A stretch of DNA of 64,000 bases, taken from Ceratotherium simum simum (taxonomy: Eukaryota > Chordata > Mammalia > Perissodactyla > Rhinocerotidae). The notes under the pieces were generated by a model. That model was not told the origin of the DNA. It made no database searches and worked only from the letters and a program-made list of their open reading frames with translations. The DNA lies in assembly GCF_000283155.1 (NCBI RefSeq), contig NW_004454180.1:19051885-19115884 (forward strand). Reading direction: 5' to 3'. This document shows, one piece after another, positions 57,601 to 62,450 of this stretch (its first letter is position 1; the number at the start of each line of letters is the position of its first letter). The position numbers were made by a program, and so were the translations under genes.

Positions 57601-57814
57601 CGGGCGTGGGTCGTGCCTCTGGATCGCCTCGAGCCTCCCTCCCCTTTGTCTACAGCAGATCAATCAAGATTTGAACATCCAGCTGCTGAAGGACGGCTAC
57701 CGGTTAGACGAGATCCCCGACGACGAGGACCTGGACCTCATTCCCCCCAAGTCCGTGAACCCCACCTGCATGTGCTGCCAGGCCACGTCCTCCACCGCCT
57801 GCCACATTCAGTAG
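9609..57814 (+). CDS. FAM219A: FAM219A (C9orf25), complete six-exon coding gene, 185 aa
   Basis: Joining 9609-9668, 52914-53013, 56059-56161, 56379-56459, 57098-57152 and 57656-57814 gives 558 nt: 185 codons plus TAG, the length I recall for the human protein. The product starts MMEEIDRFQVPTAHSEMQPL and ends in a cysteine-containing tail, CMCCQATSSTACHIQ. It is hydrophilic, without a signal peptide or membrane span. A basic stretch (about residues 54-88) is followed by a Ser/Tyr-rich acidic stretch (about 105-133, SDDDFDMSRYSSSGYSS) and a conserved C-terminal block with PDDEDLDLIPPKS. No catalytic motif is visible, and the FAM219 family has no established biochemical role. All introns have GT-AG ends and phases agree. 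A CpG-island promoter suggests broad expression. Introns are 43.2, 3.0, 0.22, 0.64 and 0.50 kb. Confidence 0.95.
11241..11466 (+). mobile_element. ERE SINE, short-tail form
   Basis: Complete head, 'catacagcaactagaagg' tail and (AAAT)n end. The 17-bp flanks agaagcctgtcctgtaa (11224-11240) and agaagtctggcctgtaa (11467-11483) differ at two positions. Confidence 0.92.
12290..12385 (+). repeat. MIR fragment
   Basis: 'ctcttctctggactgttttcccacttatgaaatga' resembles the MIR 'cctcagtttcctcatctgtaaaatg' core. Weak. Confidence 0.35.
12453..12640 (-). mobile_element. ERE SINE, short-tail form, antisense
   Basis: Reversed element running from the poly-T end to 'cgctaagccacagcgccggccc'. A perfect 12-bp duplication, tgatccatcaga, lies at 12441-12452 and 12641-12652. 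Confidence 0.93.
12653..12790 (-). repeat. L2 3' end, antisense
   Basis: 'atatttactgagcatctgctctgttccag' then 'ggagctcacagttcagcag'. The ERE to its left is inserted at its edge. Confidence 0.7.
13295..13310. promoter_or_regulatory. Homeodomain-type palindrome
   Basis: CCAATTA-TT-TAATTGG is a perfect 7-bp inverted repeat with a 2-bp centre, in apparently unique intron sequence. Two facing ATTA cores suit a homeodomain dimer. No functional proof. Confidence 0.25.
14500..15100 (-). repeat. L2 3' region, antisense
   Basis: 'ggtcagggaaggcttcacagaggagacac', 'gagttccaggcaaa' and 'aataatccaggcaagagatggtg' occur in the antisense L2 order. Confidence 0.7.
16902..17112 (-). mobile_element. ERE SINE, short-tail form, antisense
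   Basis: Well preserved; begins with A/T- and C-runs and ends 'ccacggggccggcc'. A perfect 14-bp duplication, acaattttatcctt, lies at 16888-16901 and 17113-17126. Confidence 0.94.
17150..17460. repeat. Unassigned MER-like interspersed repeat
   Basis: The phrase 'cagtgtttcccaagcttgagtaactatggaacc' followed by 'catggaatgctctttgggaaactctgg' resembles medium-reiterated DNA-transposon ends, but I cannot name the family. Confidence 0.3.
18548..18647. other. Assembly gap, exactly 100 N
   Basis: A run of exactly 100 N, the conventional placeholder for a gap of unknown size. It lies inside the ERE element. Confidence 0.98.
18648..18720. other. Probable misassembled duplicate after the gap
   Basis: 18648-18684 is identical to 18854-18890 (37 bp), and 18682-18720 is identical to 18509-18547 (39 bp). 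The segment therefore repeats both flanks of the gap. Removing 18548-18720 joins ...ggggctt directly to tggggggaaaa..., which is the normal ERE tail. Confidence 0.85.
20490..20660 (-). repeat. MIR, antisense
   Basis: 'gcccattttacagatatatccagaaagg' through 'ccagactagaacccaggtatcctgactcc' is the reversed MIR core. Confidence 0.6.
20775..21180 (+). repeat. L2 3' region, sense
   Basis: 'ctccaggaagccttccctgactattc' and 'cctctagcacataactt' are L2 3'UTR phrases. Confidence 0.65.
21355..21960 (-). repeat. L2 3' region, antisense, split by an ERE
   Basis: 'atcttttgagcatctgctatatgcaacacactgtacc' and 'ctggctttatgagctgacaagccagtg' continue after the SINE at 21574-21805 with 'ggtaaggctctgatgagaaagtgaagtttgagctcagacc'. 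Confidence 0.7.
21574..21805 (+). mobile_element. ERE SINE, long-tail form
   Basis: Head 'gggccggccccgtggcttagg', then two 'ttagctcagggc' modules and poly-A. A perfect 14-bp duplication, aaggtagcatgaca, lies at 21560-21573 and 21806-21819. Confidence 0.93.
22975..23090 (+). repeat. MIR fragment
   Basis: 'ggctctaccacttttgttatgacctttggcaaggctcctaacctctctcagg' is the MIR core phrase. Confidence 0.6.
23570..23850. repeat. Old interspersed repeat (probably L1-derived)
   Basis: 'gtggaaaatttcaaacatatatatagtagag' and 'cgtactcatcacccaacttcaacaattatcaac' form a phrase common in old mammalian repeats. I am not certain of the family. Confidence 0.4.
23968..24006 (+). repeat. (TTC)n / poly-T simple repeat
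   Basis: About eight TTC units followed by a T-run, the reversed A-rich tail of the adjoining SINE. Confidence 0.75.
24007..24299 (-). mobile_element. ERE SINE with both tail modules, antisense
   Basis: Read on the minus strand it has the tRNA-like head, the 'actagaaggatatgcaactatg' tail, an A-rich linker and then the two 'ttagctcagggc' modules of the long-tail form. It therefore combines tail types that are otherwise separate in this window. A duplication is not clear (tcactt at most). Confidence 0.8.
25640..26218 (+). repeat. L2 3' end, sense, with (GAAT)n terminus
   Basis: 'ttgactcctactcatccttcagatcttagc', 'agggcttcccttgaactc' and 'acatagtaaacattcagtag' lead to nine GAAT units at 26183-26218, the expanded L2 tail. 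Confidence 0.8.
26295..26515 (-). repeat. MIR, antisense
   Basis: 'gcacttattatgtgtctgcc' through 'caaggtcacacagctagccaatggcaaagcc' to 'gctcttaaccataacactacactgcc'; near full length. Confidence 0.75.
27110..27305 (-). repeat. MIR, antisense
   Basis: 'gtgtcaggcatgctataaagcatttt' and 'aacttgccaaaggtcatgcaaccagctgac' are reversed MIR phrases. Confidence 0.65.
27410..27765 (+). repeat. Old L1 ORF2 3' end plus fragment
   Basis: 'aaatctccatcagtggggactgattaaataagtcataggacatcc' is the L1 ORF2 end phrase. A 'ttattgtggtaaaatgcatataacataaaagttacc' fragment follows at about 27695. Confidence 0.55.
28296..28542 (+). mobile_element. ERE-related SINE, older long-tail form
   Basis: Head 'gctggcctggtggcgtagtggttaagtttgcgcc' with B-box 'gggtttgaatcccagg'; two tail modules follow. 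The flank aaaagagaagcaag occurs at 28282-28295 and 28543-28556. Confidence 0.9.
28715..28850 (+). repeat. MIR fragment
   Basis: 'gggtttcagcttttttctctgtaaaattgggataaataatagatgc' is the MIR 3' core phrase. A related piece is at 29150-29240. Confidence 0.5.
28850..29130 (+). repeat. L1M 3'UTR end
   Basis: 'accacactggtgggggatgctgataac' through 'attttgctgtgaacctaaaactgctctaaaa' and poly-A is a typical L1M 3' terminus. Confidence 0.75.
29530..29880 (-). repeat. L2 region, antisense
   Basis: 'gagctagagatagaaattggaagtcatctgcatgtagg' and 'agtggtggagccattgaagagtcttgagcaaggg' are antisense L2 phrases. Confidence 0.55.
30200..30225 (+). repeat. (ATT)n simple repeat
   Basis: About eight ATT units at the reversed tail of the following SINE. 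Confidence 0.7.
30226..30462 (-). mobile_element. ERE-related SINE, older long-tail form, antisense
   Basis: 'ctgagctaacatctgttgccaatcttcctc' twice, then 'cacagcatggccactgacgagtgg' and 'aaacttaaccactaggccacggggctggcccc'. I could not define a duplication. Confidence 0.85.
31370..31870 (-). repeat. L2 body, antisense
   Basis: 'ggcagttggaaatgtgggtctggagcttaagagagaggtcagagctagagatatagatttgggaa' is the antisense L2 phrase. The far end is diverged. Confidence 0.65.
32325..32525 (-). repeat. MIR, antisense
   Basis: 'ttgactgcttgccatgtgtcacagactgtggtaagcactttatatacattatccc' to 'gatcacacagataagtaaatggcagagg'; well preserved. Confidence 0.8.
34682..34925 (+). mobile_element. ERE-related SINE, older long-tail form
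   Basis: Head 'gggaccagcccggtggcgtggcagttaagg', tail modules and short A-rich end. The flanks aacaatgtagtaacta (34666-34681) and aacaatgcagtaacta (34926-34941) differ at one base. Confidence 0.92.
35375..35500 (+). repeat. MIR fragment
   Basis: 'ggctgccatctggcattgacctgggacaactcatttactctctgccctgg' resembles the MIR core. Confidence 0.45.
36320..36700 (-). repeat. L2 3' region, antisense
   Basis: 'gtggagacaggcatggtccctgccttcatgacatttattaaacaaataaat' and 'gtgtcagccgaggcctgaagga' follow the antisense L2 order. Confidence 0.65.
38279..38518 (-). mobile_element. ERE SINE, long-tail form, antisense
   Basis: Reversed modules 'gccctgagctaacacccatgcc' and 'ctgggctaacatctgtgccc', then 'cttaaccgctacgctacagggctggcc'. 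A perfect 13-bp duplication, ttgaaggttttta, lies at 38266-38278 and 38519-38531. Confidence 0.93.
39080..40210 (+). repeat. Long L2 remnant, sense
   Basis: Contains 'ggctcccattatttccaggtaaagtccaaagccctgagcatggcttacaaagcccttcatgactt' and ends at 'cagcacagtgcctagaatataagtg'. A 236-codon open frame over this stretch is not an intact reverse transcriptase. Confidence 0.75.
40351..40366 (+). repeat. (CT)8 simple repeat
   Basis: Uninterrupted CT dinucleotides. Confidence 0.8.
40640..40850 (+). repeat. MIR, sense
   Basis: 'tcaattttaaaatgggaatgatattggtccttacttgg' and 'aggaggattaaatgatataatatatgtaaagcaac' are the MIR 3' core. Confidence 0.7.
41055..41225 (+). mobile_element. MER5A (hAT-Charlie non-autonomous DNA transposon)
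   Basis: 'attcaaagtgtggtccgtgtac', 'atcacctgggagcttgtatgaaatgcatatactcgggctccactccagacctactgaatc' and 'ccccaggtgatttgtatgcac' occur in MER5A order. Confidence 0.8.
41711..41758 (+). repeat. (CA)n microsatellite, imperfect
   Basis: CA dinucleotides with three short interruptions. Confidence 0.85.
42290..42530 (+). repeat. L2-like 3' fragment
   Basis: 'cccacctttagactaaagtcttctcggcaagatccgg' and 'gttggtgttcagtgaatatcaag' resemble a degraded L2 3' end. Confidence 0.4.
43395..43592 (+). mobile_element. Diverged ERE-like SINE, old
   Basis: 'ccagccctgatgacctaggtattaaagttcg' and 'gctgtgctgtggcagcggctcacac' parallel the ERE head. The tail reads 'gaaggacttacaactggaatatacagctatgtactggggatttgagg', related to but distinct from the short-tail EREs. 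No clear duplication. Confidence 0.65.
43668..43765. repeat. Old interspersed repeat fragment
   Basis: 'ttattgtggtaaaatatatatgacataaaatttaccattttaacc' is a frequent old mammalian repeat phrase, probably L1-derived. Preceded by a T-run. Confidence 0.45.
44840..45235 (+). repeat. Old L1 ORF2 3' end
   Basis: 'ggcattgtaaattggaacaatcctttgggaaaacagtttggcaatatg', 'caacctgaatgtccaaaataagtgaatgg' and 'atggatattatgcagccattaaa' are L1 ORF2 end phrases; broken. Confidence 0.7.
45236..45720. repeat. Unassigned interspersed repeat
   Basis: 'ccaactcaagctagtttaagctaaaaaggag' with 'gattggctccacctggtccaagcagggg' resembles a known mammalian repeat whose name I cannot give. Confidence 0.35.
47450..47470 (+). 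promoter_or_regulatory. REST/NRSF binding element (RE1/NRSE)
   Basis: TTCAGCACCACGGAGAG followed by CGCC matches the 17-base NRSE consensus (NTYAGMRCCNNRGMSAG) at every position. It differs from the classical 21-base RE1 by one base. REST binds such sites and represses neuronal genes in non-neuronal cells. It lies in unique sequence of FAM219A intron 1, about 5.4 kb before exon 2. Occupancy is inferred. Confidence 0.75.
47540..49425 (+). repeat. Long L2 copy, sense, split by an ERE
   Basis: Runs through 'ttctactaaaactgtgtttgctgcagccacc', 'catttgacactgttgatttcttcc', 'tcaaaactcaacatgtcccaagtggaactcatc' and 'ctcctgcttaaggctttgttggctccccattatcttctgagtaaa', in L2 order to the 3'UTR. Many stops. 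Confidence 0.8.
47809..48017 (-). mobile_element. ERE SINE, short-tail form, antisense
   Basis: Well preserved; ends 'cgctaagccacggggccagcccc'. A perfect 16-bp duplication, aaacatctccttttct, lies at 47793-47808 and 48018-48033, inside the L2. Confidence 0.95.
49650..49830 (-). repeat. MIR, antisense
   Basis: 'gtactattctaagtgtttacatatatcacctcattttagcctcac' to 'catacagctagtaagtggagg'. Confidence 0.7.
50150..50620. promoter_or_regulatory. Candidate intronic cis-regulatory module rich in TAATC(Y) homeodomain sites
   Basis: This non-repetitive, AT-rich stretch carries TAATC cores at 50278-50282, 50382-50387, 50391-50396 (GCTAATCCCC) and 50536-50541, plus a reverse GATTA at 50546-50550. These are K50-type (OTX/PITX/CRX) words. 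The density and lack of repeats resemble a conserved non-coding element, but conservation could not be tested here. Confidence 0.3.
51000..51280 (-). repeat. L2 body fragment, antisense
   Basis: 'gtgattggaaggccatagatttagaagtcaccagtataaacat' follows the antisense L2 pattern. Confidence 0.45.
52914..53013 (+). CDS. FAM219A: FAM219A coding exon 2, with tandem in-frame donors
   Basis: Residues 21-53 plus the first base of codon 54. The acceptor is tttcttcccgcag|GAC. The exon ends ...AAGCTGG|gtgagtg at 53013/53014. A second donor with the same G|gtgagt form lies at 52962/52963, 51 nt upstream and in the same phase. Using it would drop exactly 17 residues (GESVAMNYKPSPLQVKL) without changing frame. 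Confidence 0.93.
53560..54080 (+). repeat. L2 3' region, sense
   Basis: 'cactcctgcaatgctgttcccac', 'accaaatactggacccctcctcatcctaagagcac' and 'ttccagaccacatccagggagcccttcagg' fit a degraded sense L2. Confidence 0.45.
54220..54413 (-). repeat. Old L1 ORF2 3' end, antisense
   Basis: 'ataagtggtatcatactgtacacattttctgaaactttttttg', 'cattttccacttaatgtcttggaacc' and 'cattcttttaaatggttgcatagtag' are reversed L1 ORF2-end phrases. Confidence 0.7.
54414..54505 (+). repeat. Perfect 46-bp tandem duplication (two copies)
   Basis: 54414-54459 and 54460-54505 are identical: the unit starts tttgcattttttcacaattt and ends in atgcttttaaag. It lies in the antisense L1 of intron 2. Confidence 0.97.
54975..54993 (-). 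promoter_or_regulatory. Candidate CTCF site in FAM219A intron 2
   Basis: On the minus strand TGGCCACCAGGTGGCCCAC agrees with the CTCF core TGGCCACCAGGGGGCGCTA at 15 of 19 positions. On the plus strand it also forms a near-palindrome, GGCCACC-T-GGTGGCC. It lies in sequence without recognised repeats. Confidence 0.4.
55140..55860 (+). repeat. L2 3' fragments, sense, split by an ERE
   Basis: 'gtgacacagatgtttgttgaataagtgaatgacc' at 55260 is an L2 terminus. After the SINE, 'cttcctagaatgccctcctctctccagctcaagttgtcacctgcaggaagccctgactgc' is a second L2 3' segment. Confidence 0.65.
55390..55657 (-). mobile_element. ERE-related SINE, older long-tail form, antisense
   Basis: Reversed 'cctgagctaacatctgttgcc' modules, 'ccccacagcatggcttgatgag', then 'cttaaccactacaccaccgggccagcccc'. 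A 9-bp duplication, tctaaatgc, lies at 55381-55389 and 55658-55666. Confidence 0.9.
56059..56161 (+). CDS. FAM219A: FAM219A coding exon 3
   Basis: Residues 54-88 (both end codons split). The acceptor is ttcccctgcag|AG and the donor is AG|gtaaag. It encodes a basic, Lys/Arg/Asn/Gln-rich segment (EKQRELARKGSLKNG and onward). Confidence 0.93.
56379..56459 (+). CDS. FAM219A: FAM219A coding exon 4
   Basis: Residues 88-115 (both end codons split). The acceptor is ctccacccag|GCTG and the donor is ACAG|gtgtgt, a less ideal donor. It encodes LVVPNKGYSSLDQSPDEKP and continues to the acidic region. The upstream intron is only 217 bp. Confidence 0.92.
56460..57097 (+). other. FAM219A: FAM219A intron 4
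   Basis: 638 bp, gtgtgt...cacgcag. Contains short G-rich runs (56625-56640, 56910-56930, 56998-57030) and two copies of an 'atttagaag' motif near 56875 and 56903. No repeat family or gene seen. Confidence 0.85.
57098..57152 (+). CDS. FAM219A: FAM219A coding exon 5
   Basis: Residues 115-133, 55 nt. The acceptor is ctccacgcag|CGATGATG and the donor is GAG|gtgagg. It encodes the Ser/Tyr-rich DDDFDMSRYSSSGYSSAE stretch, which looks like a phosphorylation-prone disordered segment (inference). Confidence 0.93.
57153..57655 (+). other. FAM219A: FAM219A intron 5, GC-box-rich
   Basis: 503 bp, gtgagg...ctacag. Repeats variants of 'GGGGCGGGGCCT' about every 25-40 bp from 57278 to 57560, giving many Sp1/KLF-type boxes. 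Confidence 0.85.
57656..57814 (+). CDS. FAM219A: FAM219A coding exon 6, stop codon
   Basis: Residues 134-185 and TAG at 57812-57814. The acceptor reads ctacagcag, a NAGNAG pair. Using the first AG (57654-57655) includes Gln134; using the second (57657-57658) deletes only that residue. The exon encodes the conserved C-terminal block and the Cys-rich end. Confidence 0.93.
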   Translation, partial: QINQDLNIQLLKDGYRLDEIPDDEDLDLIPPKSVNPTCMCCQATSSTACHIQ

Positions 57815-58729
57815 CGGGCGGGCCGCCGCGGCCTCCCGGGGCGGGGCCGCCGCGGGCCAGGTTGGACAGGGCAGGGGCCATCCCACCCCAGCTCGTCCAC
57901 CTGCCCCGGGCCCCCGCGCCCCTACAGCCGCCAACCTCGTAACAGTCATTGCTTCCTCCTATGGTAGGACGTGTACCTCTGTGTGTTCATGGAGCCGGAG
58001 AAACCAAAACCGGGTCTCTCTCCACCCCGGGGGCTGAGGAGAGGTGGGGGCTGTTTGTTCAGTTACTTGGGGGACCTCGCCCAGCACCCTGCCCCCCTCT
58101 CCAAAGCTGCAGTCTGGTGCGGGAGAGGGGGAGCTGGACGGCAGGGAAGCCAACAGTAATGAATGGGGGAGGGATCACAAAGCCAGGGCTTGGCCCCACC
58201 CTAGCGAAGCCATGAACCCCCCAGCCCCAGCCTGACAGGGAAAGGGGCTTGGAGGGAGAAAGGCCCAAGGCAGTGGGGGCGGGGCCCAGCACCTCGGAGC
58301 CCGCTCCACGCGCCCCCTGCCGGCCCATATACCTATTTGCGTGTCTCCCCTCATCTCCAGATGGGAAGCCTGGCAAAGCTGCCCAGCCGGACATCGCCCC
58401 CACCCATCGGATCACTGCCCTCTTCCCTCTCTTTGCCCCATTCACCCCCTTCCTTGCTTTCTGAGTTGTAAGGGAGGGTAAGGTGGGCCTTAGAGCCAGG
58501 CCAGAGTTTGGGGTGCTATGATCTGTCCTCAGCTGTCCCTAACCAATGCATCTATCTCTCTGCCAACTTCCCCCCACACACACTCTGTTCACTGGTCTCT
58601 GTCACAGGCTGGAAGGAGGAGGTAAGGCTGGCCTTGAATGCCCCGTTCCCATCTCACTCCAACCCAAGATTCTGGACGCTGCTTGCCAGTAAGAATCTTC
58701 CAGGAAGCAAGCTTAGGAGAATATAGTGG

Positions 58730-59310
58730 CTGCATGTGTGTGGTAGGGAGAGGTTGGCGGAATGTGTATGTGCCTGAGGCTGTCAGGGTGTGTGTCTGTC
58801 TCTCCAGATGTCTGTTTCTGTCATGGGTGTGAGTGTCCAGGGTGGGGAAGTGACTGTGTGGTCTGTTAACAGTGTGAGAGGCTGCTCATCCACAGTGCAG
58901 TGGATGAGAGCCCAGGACTGGGAGTCAGAAGCCTGGGTTCTGGTCCTAGCTCTGCCATCTCTCTATGATCTTCAACAAGCCACCTGGGTTCTCCAGTCTT
59001 CAGTTTCCTTCACCATAAAATGAGCAGTATCTGAAATTATTTTTAAGGTCCTTTCAAACCTGAAGGAATTTTTTCACAGGAATTTCTGTGGAGGTGTACA
59101 GGAGGTCTCTGTGTGTCTTTGAGTACACCTAGAGGGCTTTCTGAGTCTTACGTCTGTGTAGAAAGGAGAGGGGAAGTTCCTACGGGACCTGTGTGTGTCT
59201 GAGTACATGCGGATCTATTTGTGAATACGTGTGTGTGTCTGTGAATGTGTGTGGGGGCTATCTATTGTGTGTGTAGCTATATGGGGAGTCTATGAGTCAG
59301 AATGTGTGTA
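58730..59310 (+). repeat. Degenerate TG-rich stretch in the FAM219A 3'UTR
   Basis: Repeated 'tgtgtgtctgtg/gagtgtgtg' words with interruptions, surrounding the MIR at 58880-59060. Confidence 0.6.
58880..59060 (+). repeat. MIR in the FAM219A 3'UTR
   Basis: 'gtggatgagagcccaggactgggagtcagaagcctgggttctggtcctagctctgccatc' and 'tcagtttccttcaccataaaatgagcag' are MIR phrases. Confidence 0.75.
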
Positions 59311-60516
59311 CTGCTGCTTCTGCCACTGTTGCTGGTTGCAGGGAGGGGGTGCCAGAAAAGCTGAGGATGAAAATCAAGAGGGAGGAGGCGACCAAGGCCC
59401 TCCCCTGGGACTGGGCAATATAGACCAGCCCCCATGTGAAGAAAAACAAAAGCACAGATAGACTAAGACTGCTCAGGTCTATGCCCCACAAATACCATAT
59501 CCCAGGGCCAGAGTGTACCCTCCCCATTCCTCCATGCTGACACCCCACACGTGCTGGTGTGTCCACACTCATCTATACCACTCACATGCTGCAGGCCTGT
59601 GGAGGACAACCCACAGCCCACTCCCTGCTGGCTCTTCCTGCGGGTGGGAGCTGGAAGGGGGAGAGGGCAGGAAGAGAGAATAAGGCTGCTGGCTTAAAAG
59701 GGCAGCACCTCTACCTGCACCATGCCCAGGGCTGCCAACTCCAAGGTGTGGAGGTGCAGCTCTCCACCCTCAACTCCTCCAACCTGCCCCTGCCTCCACC
59801 AGGCCAGGGCCCTGCCGAGATGAGGAGAAAATGCCGAAGGAGGCAAGGACACAGAAGGCACCTGCAGGGCCCCCATCTGAGCCCATCTCGCCCACCCTGG
59901 TCAGCATCCCTACCCCCCATCATCTGGGCCCCAGAACCAAGCCTCCTACTACCACCACCACCACCCTGGGCTCCTCAACTCCCCCTTCTAGAACATGGGT
60001 ACCTCTTTTTTTCTGGGCAGGGCACCCACAAGGGCTCATTTAGACTGCTGCCTTTGCTAATGACTTGCTGTGTGACTCTGGCCTACTGCTCAACCTCTGG
60101 CCCTGAGGAACCAGGGGAAAGCTCGCTCCCTACAGGATATACCTAGTCCCCTGGCAGGCAAGTGCTTCTGACCGAGGCAGTGTAGGAGTGGTGGAGAGAG
60201 GTAGGAAGCTGGCAGCCAGCACCTTTGGGGTCTAGGGAGAGTGCGTGGTTCCCTTCTCCCCTGTCTGGAAGGTTGGAGGGGAGGAATCGAGGCCTTAGCT
60301 TGCCCCCTGCCACCATTCCCCCTTGTAGATACTGCCTTAACACTCCCTTTACCCTCAGCTCTGGCTGCCACCCAGCCAGGTTTCTCCGTGCTCACTAATT
60401 TATTTCCAGGAAGGTGTGTGGAAGACATGAGCCGTGTATAATATTTTTTTTTTAACATTTCCATCGCAGTATTGACCATCATCCTTGGTTGTGTATCGTG
60501 TAACACAAATAATGAT

Positions 60517-60522
60517 ATTAAA
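60517..60522 (+). terminator. FAM219A: FAM219A polyadenylation signal ATTAAA
   Basis: ATTAAA is the commonest variant of AATAAA. Cleavage would be expected about 15-25 nt downstream, near 60535-60545. No stronger signal is evident between the stop codon and SPMIP6 that would better fit the AT-rich tail preceding it. Confidence 0.65.
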
Positions 60523-60544
60523 AGCATCAAACAAGCCAGCCTCA

Positions 60545-61091
60545 GCTCCCTACCTGGGGTATGGGCAAGGGGCAGGTGGGCTGGGAAAGGGAGAGAACTG
60601 ATCCGCTGAATGTACATTTCATTCTACCTCCACTCGTGGGTTAGCAGGCCAGGCCTGCCGCTGATCTGTTACATGACCCTGGGCGAGGCACTTGATCCCT
60701 CGGAACCTCTGTTTCTCTTCATCGAAGTGAGAAGCTTGGCCTAGACGATCTCCAGGGGCCCTCTGAACTCTGGGAAATTGGGCTCTTTTGAGAGGCTTGG
60801 AGGAAGAGGCTGGGGGTAGGGAGGGAATAGGACCGCCTCACTTCCCCAGGGATGGGGCTGAGCCAGGTGATATCATAATGGGCAGTGCCCATCCTGGAGG
60901 GGGAAGCAGGGTGGGGTAGGAGCAGGAAGGTTGTAGGGGAGCGAAGCTGAGAGATCCTTCACAGGGGGTCACAGCAGCTAAGGGCACCTGCCGGCCTGGA
61001 GGTGTGGGCTGTCTGGGAGAGGGGTGGTCACTGATGTCTTGCAGGAGCCCTTGGTAGGTAGAGCCCACCACGGCATCCCCTAGACCCCACC
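60545..61091 (+). promoter_or_regulatory. FAM219A-SPMIP6 intergenic interval, probable SPMIP6 promoter and 5'UTR
   Basis: Only about 550 bp separate the FAM219A poly(A) site from the SPMIP6 ATG, so the SPMIP6 promoter must lie here or within the FAM219A 3'UTR. A MIR occupies about 60640-60790. The rest is G-rich without a CpG island, TATA box or full CRE that I could recognise. This suits a restricted testis-type promoter (inference). Confidence 0.45.
60640..60790 (+). repeat. MIR fragment
   Basis: 'ctgttacatgaccctgggcgaggcacttgatccctcggaacctctgtttctcttcatcg' is the MIR core. Confidence 0.7.
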
Positions 61092-61226
61092 ATGTTCCTC
61101 TTCTCCCGTAAGACCAAGACTCCCATCAGCACCTACAGTGACTCCTACAGGGCTCCTACCTCCATCAAGGAGGTCTATAAGGACCCACCTCTGTGGGCCT
61201 GGGAGGCCAACAAGTTTGTGACCCCG
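61092..61226 (+). CDS. SPMIP6: SPMIP6 (C9orf24/SMRP1) coding exon 1, partial gene
   Basis: Forty-five codons start MFLFSRKTKTPISTYSDSYR and end K-F-V-T-P, followed by a strong donor CCG|gtaagt at 61227. This matches the N-terminus I recall of the spermatid-specific manchette-related protein, a small protein linked to the spermatid manchette and sperm/ciliary microtubule inner proteins. The start is the only ATG in good context (ccaccATGt), and the exon is phase 0. Gene order FAM219A-SPMIP6 on the same strand agrees with human 9p13.3. The rest of the roughly 260-residue protein is beyond the right edge; no exon 2 (expected to begin near GLTHTMERH) was seen to 64000. Confidence 0.9.
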
Positions 61227-61349
61227 GTAAGTGGAAGTTGGGGGTGGGGGACAGGCCAGAGTGTATGGCCATGCATGTCTGGATGACTGCCAGTGTGTGT
61301 TTGTCGTTATGTGTTTGTAATTATTTGTACCTTGTGTGTGTATGTGTTT

Positions 61350-61715
61350 CATTCATTTTCCTAGGCATGGAATTTATAGTGATATATAAAATAATACAAG
61401 ATCCTGCCCTCATGGTACCCTTCTACTCCACCACAGTAAGAGGTGGAGAGAGATAGATAATAATCAAGAAATAAACAAGAGTTTTACAAATTGTCCAAAA
61501 TGCTATAAAGGAAATAAACAGGGTAATGGAAATGGAAAGTAGCCAGGGAGAGCTACTTAAATAGAGAGGTCATGGAAGACCTCTCTCTCTCAAGGTGACG
61601 TTGAGCTGAGACTGGAAAGATGCAAGAGAACTAGCCATGTGAAGAGCTGAAAGAATAGGGTTCCAGGCAGGAAGATCAGAAAATGCAAAGGCCCTGAGGC
61701 TGCCTGTGGGATATA
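61350..61715 (-). repeat. L2 3' region, antisense
   Basis: 'caagatcctgccctcatggtaccc', 'gtgacgttgagctgagactgg' and 'ttccaggcaggaagatcagaaaatgcaaaggccctgagg' follow the antisense L2 order. Confidence 0.75.
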
Positions 61716-61859
61716 GGCATGTTGTTATGCATGTGTATCACAGTCTCCTTGTGTCTGTGTGTCTGTGCTTGAAGACAGGTGGCCAAGTGGGTCTGTAGAG
61801 CTTTCACAAAATGGAGAGAAAATCTGTGAATCATATTGTGACTCTGCCTAAGGGAATTT

Positions 61860-62450
61860 ATCCAGGTATACCATCCAACAAAACTTTGCTGAGTATCTAC
61901 ATGTGCCAGGCACAATGCAGATACAATGAAGGGCCAGGCTCTGCCTTTGAGGAGCTCTCAGCAAACAAGTGGACAAAGTAGGGTTGCCCAGTGTGGAACA
62001 TGCACCTGCAGAGGCATGTGCTGGTCAAGAGCCAGAAAGGGGACAGCATTCCCAGGCCTTGAAGGGCAGGTCTCCTAAGAGATCCAGAGGAGGGAGGCTT
62101 TCAGCAGAAAAGAGTCGGAGGAAAAGGGCAGCGTGGGGGCAGGGACCCACCAGGAACTGAGAACTGCTGGAGCAGAAAGAGAGGCTGGCCCTATGGGAAG
62201 AGAGGAGCCTTCATACCACGAGGAGCCTCAGGCTGTGTTGAGAATGCGGACATAACGCTCCAGGTGTGTGAACCGGGGAGTGTCATGGTTGGATTGTGAG
62301 TTACACCACTCTGGCCACAGTGGCAGGAGACTGGAGGGGCTGAGGCTGAGGGCAGGAAGTCCAGTGAGGTGGTAAAGGATGAGGGAGGAGGATGTGGGTG
62401 GGAGATAAGGAGAGACTGTGGCAGTGAAAAGGGGAATTTGTTGAATAGGA
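61860..62450 (-). repeat. L2 3' region, antisense
   Basis: 'gctgagtatctacatgtgccaggcacaatgcagatacaatgaagg' is the reversed L2 terminus. Continuation to 62450 is diverged. Confidence 0.65.

Larger units (their letters stand above)
57815..60540 (+). other. FAM219A: FAM219A 3'UTR
   Basis: Non-coding sequence from the stop to just past the ATTAAA signal, about 2.7 kb. It begins very GC-rich (57815-57945), has a TG-rich degenerate stretch at about 58730-59310, and contains a MIR at about 58880-59060 and a fragment near 60040-60110. The last 120 bp are AT-rich and free of recognised repeats, as is typical of a conserved polyadenylation region. The exact cleavage point is inferred. Confidence 0.7.
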
